From positions 1 to 64,000 of the forward strand of contig CAZCDS010000004.1 in NCBI GenBank assembly GCA_964497585.1: a stretch of 64,000 nucleotides of DNA, in the 5' to 3' direction. The position numbers were made by a program, and so were the translations under genes. Below, in pieces: positions 27,719-36,245 of the stretch (position 1 is its first letter; each line of letters begins with the position of its first letter). A model generated the notes under the pieces. That model made no database searches. It was not told where the DNA came from and was given only the letters and a program-made list of their open reading frames with translations. The stretch comes from CAZCDS01 sp964497585. GTDB lineage: Bacteria; Desulfobacterota; Desulfomonilia; Desulfomonilales; Desulfomonilaceae.

Positions 27719-29187
27719 GTCTGATCCTCCCCTGCCGGAAGCGAGATAATGAACGTGGCTCCTTCACCGGCCTTTGACTTGAGATCCAACCAGCCGCCAT
27801 GCTCTTCCACAATGCGGGTAGCAATGCTCAGACCCAGCCCCGTTCCTTCTTTCTTGGTGCTGAAGAAGGGTTGGAACAACTTTCCCTGGAACGCTTCCGG
27901 CACGCCGGGCCCATCGTCGCTGACCTTGATCAGGACAACCTCACCCGTGCCCTCCGAAGCGCCTGTCTCTTCCTGGATCACGATCGTACCACCGTCCGTC
28001 ATGGCTTCACATGAGTTGACAATCAGGTTGACCAGCACCTCCTTCAACTGCTCCGGGTCGACCGGGATCTCCGGGAGACGCCCGTCGCGCTTGACTTGCA
28101 CATCGACTTGGTACGTATCGAGCTTGTGGCTCAGTAATTGGACTGCCGTGTCCACCGAGTCGGAAGGACTTGACATGCGAATCTTAATCTTTGGAGGCCG
28201 TGCAAACTCCAGGAAATTACTCACGACATTGTCGATGTGTCCGATGGAGTCGGAGATGACGTCAAAATCCTCCTTTTGATCGGGATCCAAATCCAGACTC
28301 CGCGCAAGTGAGAAGAGCCTCATTTTCACGGAGGTCAACGGATTGCGCACGCTGTGCGCCACTCCTGCGGCGAGTTTTCCCACTACGGCCCACTTTTCCG
28401 CCAGTTGGAGGTGTTCCCGACTCCACTCCAATTTGCTCTGGGTCTGATCGATGTCCCCCACCAACTTCTGGAATCTCACGCGCAGGGCCTTAACCTCATC
28501 GTTCATCTTTCCGGAGACCTCCGGCCCTTCGCTGCTCTCGGCTAACTCCCGGATGGGGTCCAGTACGTGCCGGAGGAGAGTAAATGCCAGAATCATGCCA
28601 AGACCCACGACGATCGCCAGTGCGCTAATGGTCAATCTATATACGGTTGTCGCCTCATCCCGGATTTTGCGTCGGGCCCGGGCTATTTCCTGGCGATGCG
28701 CGTCCTTAAGTCTGCGGCACAGTTCAATTATTTGAAAGAATCGCGGCCGAACGGTCTTTTGTAGTTTGAATCCCTCGTTTCTTTTTCCTTCTTTGTACAG
28801 TGCTATGACCTGATTGCGCCGGTACTCGTATCGGACATATTCCCTGTCGATCTGGTTCAGTAAATCCCTTTCCCGGTCTGAGGTGATCCTTCGGCGAGCC
28901 TTCCGGAACCATTCCTCGAATTCCCTGTCGTACTTTACCAATTGGGAGAGCCACCGCGGGTCTCCATCCTGGAAGTAGTAGGTCACATATCCTTTCTGCA
29001 TGACCAGCGCTGCTTTGAGTTCCCTGGCAGCATCGAGGGCCGGCAGCTCAGAATCCAGAACCTCTTCCACGAACATCTCCATACTGTGACTGTGCCACAT
29101 GGAAACAAGTCCCCCCACACACGTGACAAATACGAGTGCCGACAGAGCCGCCAGTATGCGAGACCGTAGACTCAGCGGATTCCACAT
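27700..29187 (-). CDS. Membrane sensor histidine kinase
   Basis: A 495-residue kinase. Helix 1 (about 10-30) and helix 2 (about 185-205) bracket a 155-residue, highly charged helical sensor resembling four-helix-bundle ligand domains. A HAMP-like linker follows. The H-box histidine is H278 in AAGVAHSVRNPLTSVK, and the ATPase domain has NLIVNSCEAM, DDGPGV and GTGLGLSIATRIVEEHGG. It overlaps the NtrC-type regulator by 19 bp, and is surely its partner. The signal is unknown. In overall design (HAMP, HisKA, NtrC partner) it resembles ZraS- and AtoS-like kinases. Confidence 0.93.
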   Translation of the reverse strand: MWNPLSLRSRILAALSALVFVTCVGGLVSMWHSHSMEMFVEEVLDSELPALDAARELKAALVMQKGYVTYYFQDGDPRWLSQLVKYDREFEEWFRKARRRITSDRERDLLNQIDREYVRYEYRRNQVIALYKEGKRNEGFKLQKTVRPRFFQIIELCRRLKDAHRQEIARARRKIRDEATTVYRLTISALAIVVGLGMILAFTLLRHVLDPIRELAESSEGPEVSGKMNDEVKALRVRFQKLVGDIDQTQSKLEWSREHLQLAEKWAVVGKLAAGVAHSVRNPLTSVKMRLFSLARSLDLDPDQKEDFDVISDSIGHIDNVVSNFLEFARPPKIKIRMSSPSDSVDTAVQLLSHKLDTYQVDVQVKRDGRLPEIPVDPEQLKEVLVNLIVNSCEAMTDGGTIVIQEETGASEGTGEVVLIKVSDDGPGVPEAFQGKLFQPFFSTKKEGTGLGLSIATRIVEEHGGWLDLKSKAGEGATFIISLPAGEDQTWVQSS

Positions 29188-29645
29188 CGTCCGATGACTC
29201 CGACATGGGCCAAATTCTTAGTAGCTGATTCGGTGCTCAGCCTATCCCGACTTCGCGCTCCTGTCAATGCCGCGGGCCGCACATGAGCGGCCACTGGCGG
29301 CCTTTGTCCGAAAGACCTTACGCGTAGCCTCGACGGGCGGAAACCAGCCGTCTCAGGCCCTGTGCCGCGGGCCCATGGCGCAACCCCACTTTGCGAGGGC
29401 GCATTGACTTCGGCGCGGCACACTCGGACGGAGGCGGTGGGTGGGAGGCTCTCAAGAGTCAACGGATCTCAGGAGTCTGTTTGACAGATAGCGTGGGAGA
29501 CTGTGTTCCGAGAAAGCGGAGGCTGGTCCCGAGGGTGCCGCTGCCGGTTTGCCGGCAGTCCTTCCTGAGATCACGGCGAAAGGCTGTGAAGGTATTTTTG
29601 AAATGATGTACCTGACAGGGCCTCGCGGGTTGCGTTGCTTTGGCT
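29188..29645. other. Intergenic stretch upstream of the kinase gene
   Basis: 458 bp without a supported gene. GC-rich with several short inverted repeats (for example GCCGCGGGCC-like runs). The kinase promoter must lie here but I could not place it. Confidence 0.4.
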
Positions 29646-30080
29646 TCACTCGCCGCGGCTGAGTGAGATGGCCTGGACTGTGGCCTGAAGGATCTTTTCT
29701 TCGTGATGTGCCTTCCTGGCCGCTGCCTCCGCGATCTTGACGATCACTTCGTCCATGTTACAGGGCCTCGTCATGTAATCGCAGGCCCCGAACTTCAACG
29801 CCTCAATCGCGCAGTCAACTGTGGCTAGGGCCGTTAATGCTATTACTTCGACAAGGGGATGGCTTTTCTTCAGTTCGCTGAGGGTCAGAACACCATCCGT
29901 TCCGGGCAAGTCCATATCCAGAATAACGACGTCGATGTCATGGTTTTCTTTCAGCTTCTCCAGGGCCTCAGCGCCACTCAACGCCTGCTCGACAGACAAT
30001 TCGCTTCTGGCTAGGCGCCTGGAAATGGTCTCGACGAAGCGGAGGTCGTCGTCAACAATCATTACCTTTACAGAAGCCAT
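29646..30080 (-). CDS. Stand-alone receiver-domain protein with K-to-R change
   Basis: A 144-residue single receiver. The acidic cluster is DDD at 10-12, and the phospho-acceptor is D55 in VVILDMDLPGTDG. The invariant lysine, normally in TKP, is arginine (DYMTRPCN, residue 105). That may slow phosphorylation or lock the signalling state. The C-terminal 30 residues form a charged helix (ARKAHHEEKILQATVQA). There is no output domain. A close relative, with the normal lysine, lies at 62750-63178 (both share the AxRKxxHEExI tail). It is not in a tight operon with a kinase. Confidence 0.9.
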   Translation of the reverse strand: MASVKVMIVDDDLRFVETISRRLARSELSVEQALSGAEALEKLKENHDIDVVILDMDLPGTDGVLTLSELKKSHPLVEVIALTALATVDCAIEALKFGACDYMTRPCNMDEVIVKIAEAAARKAHHEEKILQATVQAISLSRGE

Positions 30081-30449
30081 CTTTGCCTACCTGGTTGGCT
30101 TGATTTGGCCTGGAATCCATCCCAGCAGGGAGTGCAACTTCCGCAGGGCGCAGACCTGTTACCTACGGATGGATCAAGCAATATCGATGCCAAAGAACGG
30201 ACTGAAACCGCGCGAAAAACACCTCCACTCTGGGCCACCCCTCTGAGCAGGAAATGCCTCAAACGGCAACGGTAAGTCCGATCTCACGCGAGGAGCAATG
30301 ATGTCAGAGCTGGTCGGCAACCCACTTCGAAAGTCCGGACGGTGTAAAGAACTCCGACACTCTGTAAAACTCTGTGTGACGGTCAATGGAATGCTTCTTC
30401 CCGCCGAACGCGGTTGGCTGCTTCCACGGTGCCGTCCCGCCTCCCGGAG

Positions 30450-30471
30450 TTCCGGCAACGAAGTGCCGGAA
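30450..30471. repeat. Perfect 8-bp-stem hairpin
   Basis: TTCCGGCA-N6-TGCCGGAA. No T-run follows. It lies 240 bp upstream of the sigma-54 element, so it may be an activator site, or it may be the terminator stem of something now lost. Confidence 0.45.
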
Positions 30472-30694
30472 GATTCCTCAGAAAGCCGCTGGAATGATCC
30501 TTTCACCGATTTTGGGATGTGGCAAAGTCGCATGTCCTACTGAACCTTTCGGTCTCTTCTCATTCGTGTCCGATTTCCCGAACCGGGATTTCAGCATCGG
30601 AGAAACCGCTCGGCTTCCCCACCAGTCCAACTCTCCTGGCTAACCTCTCAGAATATCAAGCACTTTCCTTTGAATAGCTGTTGCCTGGCTACTC

Positions 30695-30710
30695 TGGCAC
30701 GGAAACTGCA
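30695..30710 (+). promoter_or_regulatory. Sigma-54 promoter, start of stress island
   Basis: TGGCACG-GAAA-CTGCA matches the consensus TGGCACR-N4-YTGCW at every defined position. It lies about 155 bp before the ankyrin-repeat gene, with the expected transcript start near 30721. Confidence 0.8.
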
Positions 30711-30864
30711 AGCCCTAGTCATCGAAGATCAACTGGGGCTGGGGATCTGGACCGAACGCGTCAACATCGCAACCGGTCTCCGGTTCAAACAGAGAGGCTC
30801 ACGAGTACCATCTGAGGAAATCCCGGTCCGAGCCGGCCACAGATGAGTACCGGAACGTTGAGGA

Positions 30865-31401
30865 ATGTTAGGAGCCAAACCCATCGACGAAGCAATGAAC
30901 GCAAGGCTGGCCGGAGTCCGCAAGCCCGTTGCCAATAGTGCTGACATCAATTTCGTCAACCGGCTCGGAGTCACGGACCTCATGGTCGCCTGTCAGGGGA
31001 AGAGGCGGGAAGTGGCAGGGTTCCTTTTGACCAACGGAGCTGACGCGGAGCGCAGAGAGAGATACTCTGAGAGGAATGCCCTCACTTACTCGTGCCTCTC
31101 AGGAGATTCACGAATTGTCAAACTCTTCTTGGATCACGGCGTGGCCGTGGATTCAACCGACGCCACCGGCAGGAGCTTTTTGATAGGAGCGGCAGCCATT
31201 GGAAAAGCCGAATTAGTGAGACTGCTCCTGCAAAGTGGCGCCAAGCTTCATCCCGGGGATCACGCCGGCGCAATGCCGTGGGATTGGCCCTCTATCGAGG
31301 ACCGCGAGGAAAGCGTAAAGCTACTCAATGCGCGGGGTGCCTTCGGAATAGGTTTCCCCGACGGATTCACCGCGACGAACGCGCCACAGCGCAAAGGATG
31401 A
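30865..31401 (+). CDS. Ankyrin-repeat protein
   Basis: A 178-residue protein with about three to four ankyrin repeats between residues 30 and 155. Examples are GVTDLMVACQGKRREVAGFLLTNGAD, NALTYSCLSGDSRIVKLFLDHG, and SFLIGAAAIGKAELVRLLLQSGA. These repeats are protein-binding scaffolds. No signal peptide is seen, so it is probably cytoplasmic. The start is uncertain: the ATG at 30865 touches GAGGA with no spacing, and the ATG at 30895 is an alternative. It is the first gene after the sigma-54 promoter. A second ankyrin gene lies at 37600. Confidence 0.85.
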   Translation: MLGAKPIDEAMNARLAGVRKPVANSADINFVNRLGVTDLMVACQGKRREVAGFLLTNGADAERRERYSERNALTYSCLSGDSRIVKLFLDHGVAVDSTDATGRSFLIGAAAIGKAELVRLLLQSGAKLHPGDHAGAMPWDWPSIEDREESVKLLNARGAFGIGFPDGFTATNAPQRKG

Positions 31402-31408
31402 CGAGAAA

Positions 31409-31909
31409 ATGGCTGGACATGACAAGCGACTCGAGGCCCTGATAAATGCCGGCTGGAACGCTCTGGAGAGCCAATTTGAACGGGAAGACATGGCGCGTTG
31501 GAGAGAGCAGGCCTATCACTGCGTAGGGATGTTGGTCGGTGAGGATCACCCTTACACGGAGCACTTCAAGAACGGGATGCAAAGGGAGGAGTCCGCAAGT
31601 CTCCTGACCGACGTGGGAGTTCTTACGGCAGCCAAGCTCTGGCTGTTCCAGGGTTTGGAATCCCATGACGCGACCCTTGAAGGAGATCCGGCAGAGACAA
31701 CTTCGAACGCAGCCGTCGTCAGATTGGCCGGCCCCTTTTGTTACCTACCGATGAGGAGCTTTGCCGGGAGCCGGGTTTGTCAAGGAGACAACGTAATCAC
31801 GACCCATTTTCAGGGCGACCGTTTTCGAGAAGTGCGCTCGGTGACTGATCGCAGATCTCAGGGGGTTGGGGGATGTCAACAAGAAGAGATACTCGTGCAG
31901 GCGTGCTGA
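31409..31909 (+). CDS. Conserved-looking protein of unknown function
   Basis: A 166-residue protein, beginning 7 bp after the ankyrin gene. The first 90 residues look well formed and helical (RLEALINAGWNALESQFE, then QAYHCVGMLVGEDHPYTEHF and LLTDVGVLTAAKLWLF). The last 70 are less ordered and overlap the next gene by 37 bp, so the true end may have been altered by a frameshift. I recognise no family. Tight spacing places it in the same transcript as its neighbours. Confidence 0.6.
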   Translation: MAGHDKRLEALINAGWNALESQFEREDMARWREQAYHCVGMLVGEDHPYTEHFKNGMQREESASLLTDVGVLTAAKLWLFQGLESHDATLEGDPAETTSNAAVVRLAGPFCYLPMRSFAGSRVCQGDNVITTHFQGDRFREVRSVTDRRSQGVGGCQQEEILVQAC

Positions 31910-33159
31910 TCATCCATGAAAATCCAAGAATTGCTCGGCTCTTTGAAGGAGTTCTCAGAGGCGGCTTTCGGCCAACCGTCGTCATGGACTGTAAGCAAGC
32001 TCTGGATGTCCTTCGGATTCACCCACCAGACCTCATACTCTGTGACATCGCCTGCCTCGCCGCAGATGCGGCCGGTTTCCTCCTCACTCTGCGGGAGGAG
32101 TTTGATTTTACTCAGGTTCCGCTGATCGTCGTGACCGGCGATCATCCGACCCAACAGGAAGAGGTGATCAGACTCCGGTTCGCCGCGGTTGACCTCATTC
32201 AGAGGTCAATCAGCCCTCGCCTGTTGAAGTGGAAGGTCGAGAACTGGCTCTCCATAAAAGAGGAGGTGGATAGGATCCGACAAGCCGGAGCTTCTTCAGA
32301 AATGGAGGCCCGTCGCCTCCGATCACAACTGCAGATGTTGGTCCACGATCTCAAGTCCCCTCTGTCGGCCCTGAGGGGGTTTCTCAGGAGGCTTGGATCA
32401 AGCCTGGGCGGGTTGCCCGCCGATCCCCGGACCCTGGATTATCTTCAACGCCTGGATGATATCAGCCGGACAATGAATGACATCCTGGACGACGGTGGAA
32501 GTTGTGGAAAGAACACACGAAGGAAGGACGAAACGTTACGGCTCGACACATTAGCTGTCCAGGTGGTGCGACAATATCAGCAACCCATCGAGGAAAAGCG
32601 AATAGATGTAAAGATAGTTACGGGGGAGGCTCCCGCGGTGGCGATCGGCAGCCGGGTCGATATCAGGCGGGTCCTTGATAATCTGCTGGCCAACGCCATT
32701 CTGCACGTTCATGAAGCACGCGGTCCACGAATTCTCATCACAATTGTGCCGAATGGAAGATCAGTAATCATGCAAATTTCGGACAACGGTGTTGGAATTC
32801 CCCGGAAATATCAAGAGAGGATCTTTGACCCCTTCTTCCGGATTCCCGGAACTGATGAAAAACACGGGAGAGGACTGGGACTTCACATAGTCAAAGAACT
32901 CGTCGAGAGCCATAAGGGGCGGGTATGGGTGGAGTCCGAACCAGGGAAGGGAGCAACATTTGCATTCTCCCTGCCGAAGCCCGCTGCGTCGGATCAGTCA
33001 GTTGGTGTTGGTACAGGGGGTCGGGTACCGCGGGAAGTTGAGCACAAGCATCAAAGAGTGGGCCACACAACAATCGGTGACGCTTCAGAATACGAACCTG
33101 CCCAGCGGTGTGGACCAGAAGCGACGCGGGCAGGATTCTCTTGCAAGAATCGGATGTAG
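31873..33159 (+). CDS. Receiver-histidine kinase with degenerate receiver
   Basis: A 428-residue soluble protein. Residues 10-125 form a receiver-like domain that keeps D58 (LILCDIAC) but has lost the acidic pair (IIHENPRI) and the lysine (LIQRSIS), so it is probably not phosphorylated in the usual way. A coiled linker leads to a kinase core with H158 in MLVHDLKSPLSALRGF. The ATPase domain has N-box NLLANAILH, then ISDNGVGIP and HGRGLGLHIVKELVE. The C-terminal 60 residues are unstructured-looking. GGGGG precedes the ATG. It likely reads a neighbouring protein's state rather than a membrane signal. Confidence 0.85.
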   Translation: MSTRRDTRAGVLIIHENPRIARLFEGVLRGGFRPTVVMDCKQALDVLRIHPPDLILCDIACLAADAAGFLLTLREEFDFTQVPLIVVTGDHPTQQEEVIRLRFAAVDLIQRSISPRLLKWKVENWLSIKEEVDRIRQAGASSEMEARRLRSQLQMLVHDLKSPLSALRGFLRRLGSSLGGLPADPRTLDYLQRLDDISRTMNDILDDGGSCGKNTRRKDETLRLDTLAVQVVRQYQQPIEEKRIDVKIVTGEAPAVAIGSRVDIRRVLDNLLANAILHVHEARGPRILITIVPNGRSVIMQISDNGVGIPRKYQERIFDPFFRIPGTDEKHGRGLGLHIVKELVESHKGRVWVESEPGKGATFAFSLPKPAASDQSVGVGTGGRVPREVEHKHQRVGHTTIGDASEYEPAQRCGPEATRAGFSCKNRM

Positions 33160-33228
33160 CCCTTTGACAAACGGCGCATCGGGGGCAGCCGTTGGTTCGG
33201 TAGAGCGACAGAAGAGAAGGAGAGAGCG

Positions 33229-33993
33229 ATGAAAGAAGAACACCTTTTCTACAACCCTTTCAGGATGTTGAGTCCGAAGCTTAATTACGAGGCTCTAAAG
33301 ATTGAGAAGTTGCACACAGAGCCGGTGAGGGAGTCGATCTCTCTGCAGGAAGGGTTGCTGGTCATGATCAGCAAGCTCATCGAAATGTGTCGACTACTTG
33401 CAAAGGTCGTGGTCACCGGCTCAGAAACACAAATGAAGACATGTAAGGCGCTGGCAGGAGAGATTCACGAGCAGGAAAAGATTCTCACGAGAGAACTCGT
33501 GGCGTCCGATGTGAAGGGAGAGCTTCGCAAGGCCATGATCAGATTTCCGTACCGACTGGAAAGGGTAGGCGATATGCTTCAGAGCATCCTGAACTGCTGT
33601 CGGATCAGGGCGACGAATGGCATACCGTTCAGTGACAAAGCCCTCGCGGAGCTGGATCAGCTCTTCGCTGCCCTCCTCGGAATGATGAACAACCTCCGGG
33701 ATGCGCTGAAGGTCCCCAATAAGGTTATCCTGGAAACCATACTCTCGGACGGCAAGCGAGTCAATCAGCTCTTCGAGGATTACAAACTGGCCCACTGGCA
33801 GCGGCTGGAAGCAGGATTCTGCGCGGTAGAAGCGTCCTCCATGTACCGGGACATCCTGGATTCACTCAAATCCATAGACGAATACCTGGTGAAAATGACC
33901 GAGACCCTGCTGGAGTTGGCCGCGACTCAGCGAGAGACTCAGCCGGGTGATGCGGATTCTGCCGAATTGAAGAAGGCTAAATCAAATGCCTGA
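33229..33993 (+). CDS. PhoU-like helical protein, copy 1
   Basis: A 254-residue all-helical protein. Segments such as MISKLIEMCRLLAKVV, EIHEQEKILTRELV and IRFPYRLERVGDMLQSILN resemble PhoU and the PhoU-like tail of Na/Pi cotransporters, which bind metal clusters and sense phosphate transport. It is a clear paralogue of the protein at 34692-35477: both begin with a F-Y-x-NPF motif and share RxPYRLERVGDM and W-x-R-x-E-x-G...SSMxRxILDS. GGAGAGAG precedes the ATG. No phosphate transporter is nearby, so it may sense something else. Confidence 0.75.
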   Translation: MKEEHLFYNPFRMLSPKLNYEALKIEKLHTEPVRESISLQEGLLVMISKLIEMCRLLAKVVVTGSETQMKTCKALAGEIHEQEKILTRELVASDVKGELRKAMIRFPYRLERVGDMLQSILNCCRIRATNGIPFSDKALAELDQLFAALLGMMNNLRDALKVPNKVILETILSDGKRVNQLFEDYKLAHWQRLEAGFCAVEASSMYRDILDSLKSIDEYLVKMTETLLELAATQRETQPGDADSAELKKAKSNA

Positions 33994-34070
33994 CCACACT
34001 TCACCAGCGATAGACTGAGCGCCGGGATGCAGCGAGAGAGAGTACCTCGGCCCGAGAATAGGGATCCGTT

Positions 34071-34235
34071 TTGAAAAAGACGATACGCAAGGGGCCTCAG
34101 GTTGCGTCCCGGAAAGAGAGCGAGCTTAGTTGCTCGGTGGAGAGGCGCCCGGCTGTCCGAACCAAGATACGGGAGGAAGTCGACCATTACGAGAGACGAG
34201 TACCGGCGCTGTTTGATCCCATCTGGGGCGTGTAA
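34071..34235 (+). CDS. Small basic protein, 54 residues
   Basis: A frame opened by TTG with AGGGA upstream reads LKKTIRKGPQVASRKE, then EEVDHYERRVPALFDPIWGV. It has protein-like composition and lies in the gap between the two PhoU-like genes on the same strand. No family is recognised. It could be a real small protein, but the evidence is limited to the frame and ribosome binding site. Confidence 0.35.
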   Translation: MKKTIRKGPQVASRKESELSCSVERRPAVRTKIREEVDHYERRVPALFDPIWGV

Positions 34236-34329
34236 AAGGTCGGCCGTGCATACACCGATTCCTGGCACTTCCTGATGGCAGTGAGGTGATAAGTTGGGTT
34301 CACGATCTTATCCGCACGGAAGCGAAGAG

Positions 34330-34548
34330 ATGGACGTCGTTACGCTCGTGGATGTGCACGGAATGGGGCTACTCTCCGGATGGGATCGACATGGGCACCT
34401 TTGGGTTCAGTGCTGGATCGACTGTCCGAGGAGAGACCTGAGAGTCCTGACATGTCCGCTCTGCGGAAAGCCGATGACAGGGGATTCCGAAGTATGGATC
34501 TGCGCCGAAACAGGAGACGTTCGGTGCGCGGATCATGTTGAGTATTGA
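34330..34548 (+). CDS. Small zinc-binding protein, 72 residues
   Basis: The C-terminal half contains CPLCGKPM then VWICAETGDVRCADH, which gives four cysteines and a histidine for one zinc site. The ATG at 34330 has a purine-rich site (GAAGCGAAGAG) just upstream; an in-frame TTG at 34294 is less likely. It stands between two PhoU-like genes. Such small zinc-ribbon proteins are usually protein or nucleic-acid binders. No specific function can be given. Confidence 0.6.
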   Translation: MDVVTLVDVHGMGLLSGWDRHGHLWVQCWIDCPRRDLRVLTCPLCGKPMTGDSEVWICAETGDVRCADHVEY

Positions 34549-34691
34549 CTCGGAAAAAGGGGCACCACCCAGCTAGTCGCTAATCAAGGCGGGCTGGTCT
34601 AGAAACGTTGGAGGATGAGCTTTCTTTTGGCCCTGTACGAGACCGGTGAGCACTTCTCCTCGGATGTGAGAGAGATTAGGGAGAGTTCAAA

Positions 34692-35477
34692 ATGAGCGAA
34701 AGACCATTCTATGAAAATCCGTTCGAGACCGAAAGCGAAAAGGTCACTGCTGAGGTGGCGCGACTGCAAGCAGAACACATGAGAAGGATCGTGCAATCGC
34801 CAATCTTCCGTGAACGCGTGGTTGGGATGATAAATAAGCTCCTCGAGATGAACATGCTGCTTTCCAAAAGCTTTCAGACTGACGACACATCGCACCTGGA
34901 TCAGTGCGAGAGACTAGCCAAAGAGGTCCATCAGGAGGAAAAGACCCTTACGGGCTACCTCTTACACTGTGGTGCGCGTGGAGAATCTTGTGAGGGTGTC
35001 ATCCGCCTCCCCTACCGCCTGGAAAGGGTCGGGGACATGCTCGAAGACATTTTGCATTGCTGTCGAACCAAGATTAAGCGCGACATCCCATTCGGTCTCA
35101 AGGCCAAGGAGGAGGTCGGAGAGCTCCTTTTCCAGCTCGAAGAGATGTTTAACATCCTGCGCGATACCTTTATAGGGCCCCACAAAGATCTTTTCGAGAA
35201 AATGACAGAAAAAGGGAAAAGGCTGGCTCAGATACTTGAAGATTTTAAATCAGCCCATTGGGTACGGGTCGAAAAGGGTATAAGCGCACCCGAAGGATCG
35301 TCCATGTTCAGGGAGATTCTCGATTCGGTTAAATGGACGAACGAATATCTGGAGAAACTGTGCACCAGCCTTCGTGTGATCAGCGAGATGAGCCAGGATC
35401 CGGCTGGAGCAAACAGACATGAAGTCCCTCCGGCCAAAACCGAAGGAGACCTGCCGGAAGCACAAGGCCTTGCCTAA
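34692..35477 (+). CDS. PhoU-like helical protein, copy 2
   Basis: A 261-residue paralogue of the 33229 protein. Shared features are the opening FYENPFETE, MINKLLEMNMLLSKS, EVHQEEKTLTGYLL, the core RLPYRLERVGDMLEDILHCC, and APEGSSMFREILDS. It is expected to be a helical bundle like PhoU. The C-terminal 25 residues are proline-rich and probably flexible. GGGAG precedes the ATG. The duplicates are close and on one strand, with a Zn protein between them, so they may form a heteromer. Function beyond the PhoU-like fold is not known. Confidence 0.75.
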   Translation: MSERPFYENPFETESEKVTAEVARLQAEHMRRIVQSPIFRERVVGMINKLLEMNMLLSKSFQTDDTSHLDQCERLAKEVHQEEKTLTGYLLHCGARGESCEGVIRLPYRLERVGDMLEDILHCCRTKIKRDIPFGLKAKEEVGELLFQLEEMFNILRDTFIGPHKDLFEKMTEKGKRLAQILEDFKSAHWVRVEKGISAPEGSSMFREILDSVKWTNEYLEKLCTSLRVISEMSQDPAGANRHEVPPAKTEGDLPEAQGLA

Positions 35478-35507
35478 ATATGCTCCTGGAGTGAGTGGAG
35501 ACGACAG

Positions 35508-36167
35508 ATGAGCACGTCAATTCTCGTGGCGGAACCTGACCGGGTTGCTGCAGAAAGTACCACGAAAATCCTCAGAGATGCCGGCTTTGACGTGTCGGGT
35601 GTATTTTCCGGAGCGCGAGAAGCTATCCGTATGTGTTCTCTGAACAGACCCGATCTCCTGGTGACGGCCATTGACCTGAATGGAGCAGTCGATGGCATTG
35701 AAACTGCCGGATTCATACGAAGGCATTTCCGAATTCCGGCGATTTGTGTCACTTCTCTTGCTGATAAAGGTATGTTCGCTCGAGTCAAGGAGACAATGCC
35801 TTACGGTTTTTTCCTCAAACCGGTGAAGGCTCGCGAACTCGTAGCCGCGGCGGAACTCGCCCTGATTCACAGCAAGGAAGATATGAAGAAGGGGGATGGA
35901 GCAGGCGATTATCCCATATCGATGTGTGCCTGGTGCAAGAGAGTGAAAGATAAATATGGCGTTTGGAATGAGCCGGAAGCCTGTCCCGACGGACGTCACG
36001 AGGTTGAGTTTACGCACGGCATTTGCCCGGAGTGCCGGGAGGCATCGCTGAAGGACCTGAAGTCGGTACTGGCTGGCCCCGCAACCCGCGTAAGCGGAGG
36101 GATCAGGGCCTGCAGCGAGAGCAAGAGTTCCCGTCATCCGGTAAGGCACAACCCTTTCAAGCGATGA
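35508..36167 (+). CDS. Receiver-domain protein with C-terminal Zn site
   Basis: A 219-residue two-part protein. Residues 1-122 form a receiver-like domain with D56 (TAIDLNGAVDG) and K104 (FFLKPVKARE), but the N-terminal acidic pair is reduced to EPD. Residues 138-178 hold CAWCKRVKD...GVW...HGICPEC: C140, C143, C173 and C176, with H170 close. This small module recurs in some deltaproteobacterial signalling proteins, sometimes after receiver, PAS or GAF domains, and may act as a zinc or redox sensor. It follows the second PhoU-like gene by 30 bp, so it is in the same transcript. Confidence 0.85.
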   Translation: MSTSILVAEPDRVAAESTTKILRDAGFDVSGVFSGAREAIRMCSLNRPDLLVTAIDLNGAVDGIETAGFIRRHFRIPAICVTSLADKGMFARVKETMPYGFFLKPVKARELVAAAELALIHSKEDMKKGDGAGDYPISMCAWCKRVKDKYGVWNEPEACPDGRHEVEFTHGICPECREASLKDLKSVLAGPATRVSGGIRACSESKSSRHPVRHNPFKR

Positions 36168-36196
36168 GATACGCGGTTCAGGTAGACCGGTCATTT

Positions 36197-36212
36197 TGGC
36201 ACAGGATATGCA
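36197..36212 (+). promoter_or_regulatory. Sigma-54 promoter inside the stress island
   Basis: TGGCACA-GGAT-ATGCA fits the -24/-12 pattern with correct spacing; only the Y position (A) differs. Transcription would start near 36222. That makes the ATG at 36225 nearly leaderless and supports the GTG at 36246 as the start of the next gene. Confidence 0.7.
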
Positions 36213-36245
36213 AAACTGGAAACTATGGAGAAAGGAGTGGGAGCT

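Larger units (their letters stand above)
30081..30864. other. Long intergenic region ahead of the stress island
   Basis: No supported gene. It contains the hairpin at 30450-30471 and the sigma-54 promoter at 30695, and so probably serves as the control region for the genes to the right and for the receiver gene to the left. Confidence 0.5.
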
